NCBI RefSeq assembly: GCF_024519455.1
Contig: NZ_JALJRY010000003.1
Span: 164,853 to 228,852 of the forward strand
Reading direction: 5' to 3'
Length of the DNA stretch: 64,000 nucleotides
Source: Streptomyces sp. STR69
Lineage (GTDB): Bacteria > Actinomycetota > Actinomycetes > Streptomycetales > Streptomycetaceae
In this document: positions 63,494-64,000 of the stretch, one piece after another
Numbering within the stretch: the first letter of the stretch is position 1
Layout of the letters: every line of letters starts with the position of its first letter
Program-made: the position numbers and the translations under genes
Notes under the pieces: model-generated
Databases searched by the model: none
Told to the model about the DNA's origin: nothing
The model's input: only the letters and a program-made list of their open reading frames with translations

Positions 63494-64000
63494 CTTCCCG
63501 ACATGCGCGCCGCGACCAGGCCCGACACACCCGCGCCCAGGCCGTCGCGGCCCGCAACACAAGTCGCTGATCGCTGCTCCCGCAACCCATCGGACGAGCC
63601 CGCACATCACGTCGCACGCGCCCTGACCGCAGAGTTCCCCTGGGGAGTACGGACGACTCCGGGGAGCGCGTGGGGAGAACCGGCTGCGCAACGCGGCACG
63701 ATCCCGAAAGAGTCCGAAAGAAATATCCACGCGGGTCAGAGTCGGTAATCATCACATCGCCGCAGGTCAGCACCCCCAGGTAGACACCTTCAAGAAGATC
63801 TCCTCGCCCTGCCTCCTGCCGGTCCCCGACCTGCGCTTTTGGCACCCGTCAGGCGCCGGGGAGGATCTGGGGAGGAACGACTGGCAGCCCAGGGTTCGGG
63901 CGGCGGTCCCGCGCTCACCCGATGCCCCGCACGGCAGCCTTCTGCCGTGCCGGACAATCCCAGTTCCGTGTCGCGGACAGTGATACCGGCGGGGAGGGCC
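63494..64000. other. Window end, no gene seen
   Basis: No frame shows a family pattern. The leftward frame 63845-63420 overlaps the MarR gene and looks like a shadow in its 3' part; its first 45 codons are outside any gene but unrecognised. Confidence 0.4.

Noticed and set aside
1..64000. tRNA and rRNA genes
   Set aside because: No tRNA-like TTCGA-loop with paired arms and CCA context or rRNA segment was noticed by eye; a tRNAscan/Infernal run would be decisive.

Overview
The window is high-GC actinobacterial DNA, almost certainly Streptomyces. The signs are GTG and TTG starts, C/G-ending codons, many 4-bp stop/start overlaps, an AfsA/receptor signalling pair, LAL and DosS-type regulators, and a modular polyketide cluster. 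All calls come from reading the sequence; no database search was run.

1-7.9 kb: a sugar-uptake operon (solute-binding protein cut by the window edge, two MalF/MalG-type permeases, a mannose-6-phosphate isomerase-like protein and a ROK kinase), all joined by 4-bp overlaps. A membrane-anchored sugar-binding-like protein and a membrane metallophosphoesterase follow.

7.9-22.2 kb: small stress and membrane genes (DUF5519, DoxX, CsbD, tiny hydrophobic proteins, STAS, GNAT, DUF2180, a DosS-like GAF kinase, TetR) mixed with at least ten decayed genes: TetR, Usp, IS701, a DUF fragment, GAF-ANTAR, DevR, LLM oxidoreductase, FMN reductase, CoA-transferase and amidohydrolase.

22.2-50.4 kb: a polyketide cluster. 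A LAL activator reads rightward from a promoter carrying a 20-bp palindrome. Everything else reads leftward in four operons: (a) crotonyl-CoA carboxylase/reductase, FabH-like ketosynthase and 3-hydroxyacyl-CoA dehydrogenase, which fit alkylmalonyl-CoA supply; (b) a KSQ-AT-ACP loading protein, a KS-AT-KR-ACP-TE protein, an FAD monooxygenase and acyl-CoA carboxylase beta and epsilon subunits; (c) an acyl-CoA dehydrogenase, two P450s and a SnoaL-like protein; (d) an MFS exporter, a DpsC/CerJ-like KAS III, a type II thioesterase and a metallophosphoesterase. The line has one elongation module, so the expected chain is only a diketide, yet there are many tailoring enzymes. I do not recognise the product.

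50.8-56.9 kb: a broken IS1380-type element separates the core from a regulatory block. The block holds a small unknown gene, a HAD phosphatase, an HpaB/acyl-CoA-dehydrogenase-fold flavoenzyme, an AfsA-type butenolide synthase and a divergent TetR-type autoregulator receptor. Copies of one operator (ATACCTTC inverted repeat) lie before the LAL gene, before the small unknown gene and between afsA and the receptor gene. This suggests a diffusible-signal circuit that controls the cluster through the LAL activator.

57-64 kb: a frameshifted DUF1707 gene, a stand-alone alpha-oxoamine synthase (possible cluster member), a 25-residue bL37-like protein, a broken GNAT gene, and a divergent DHA2 exporter/MarR pair with a palindromic operator.
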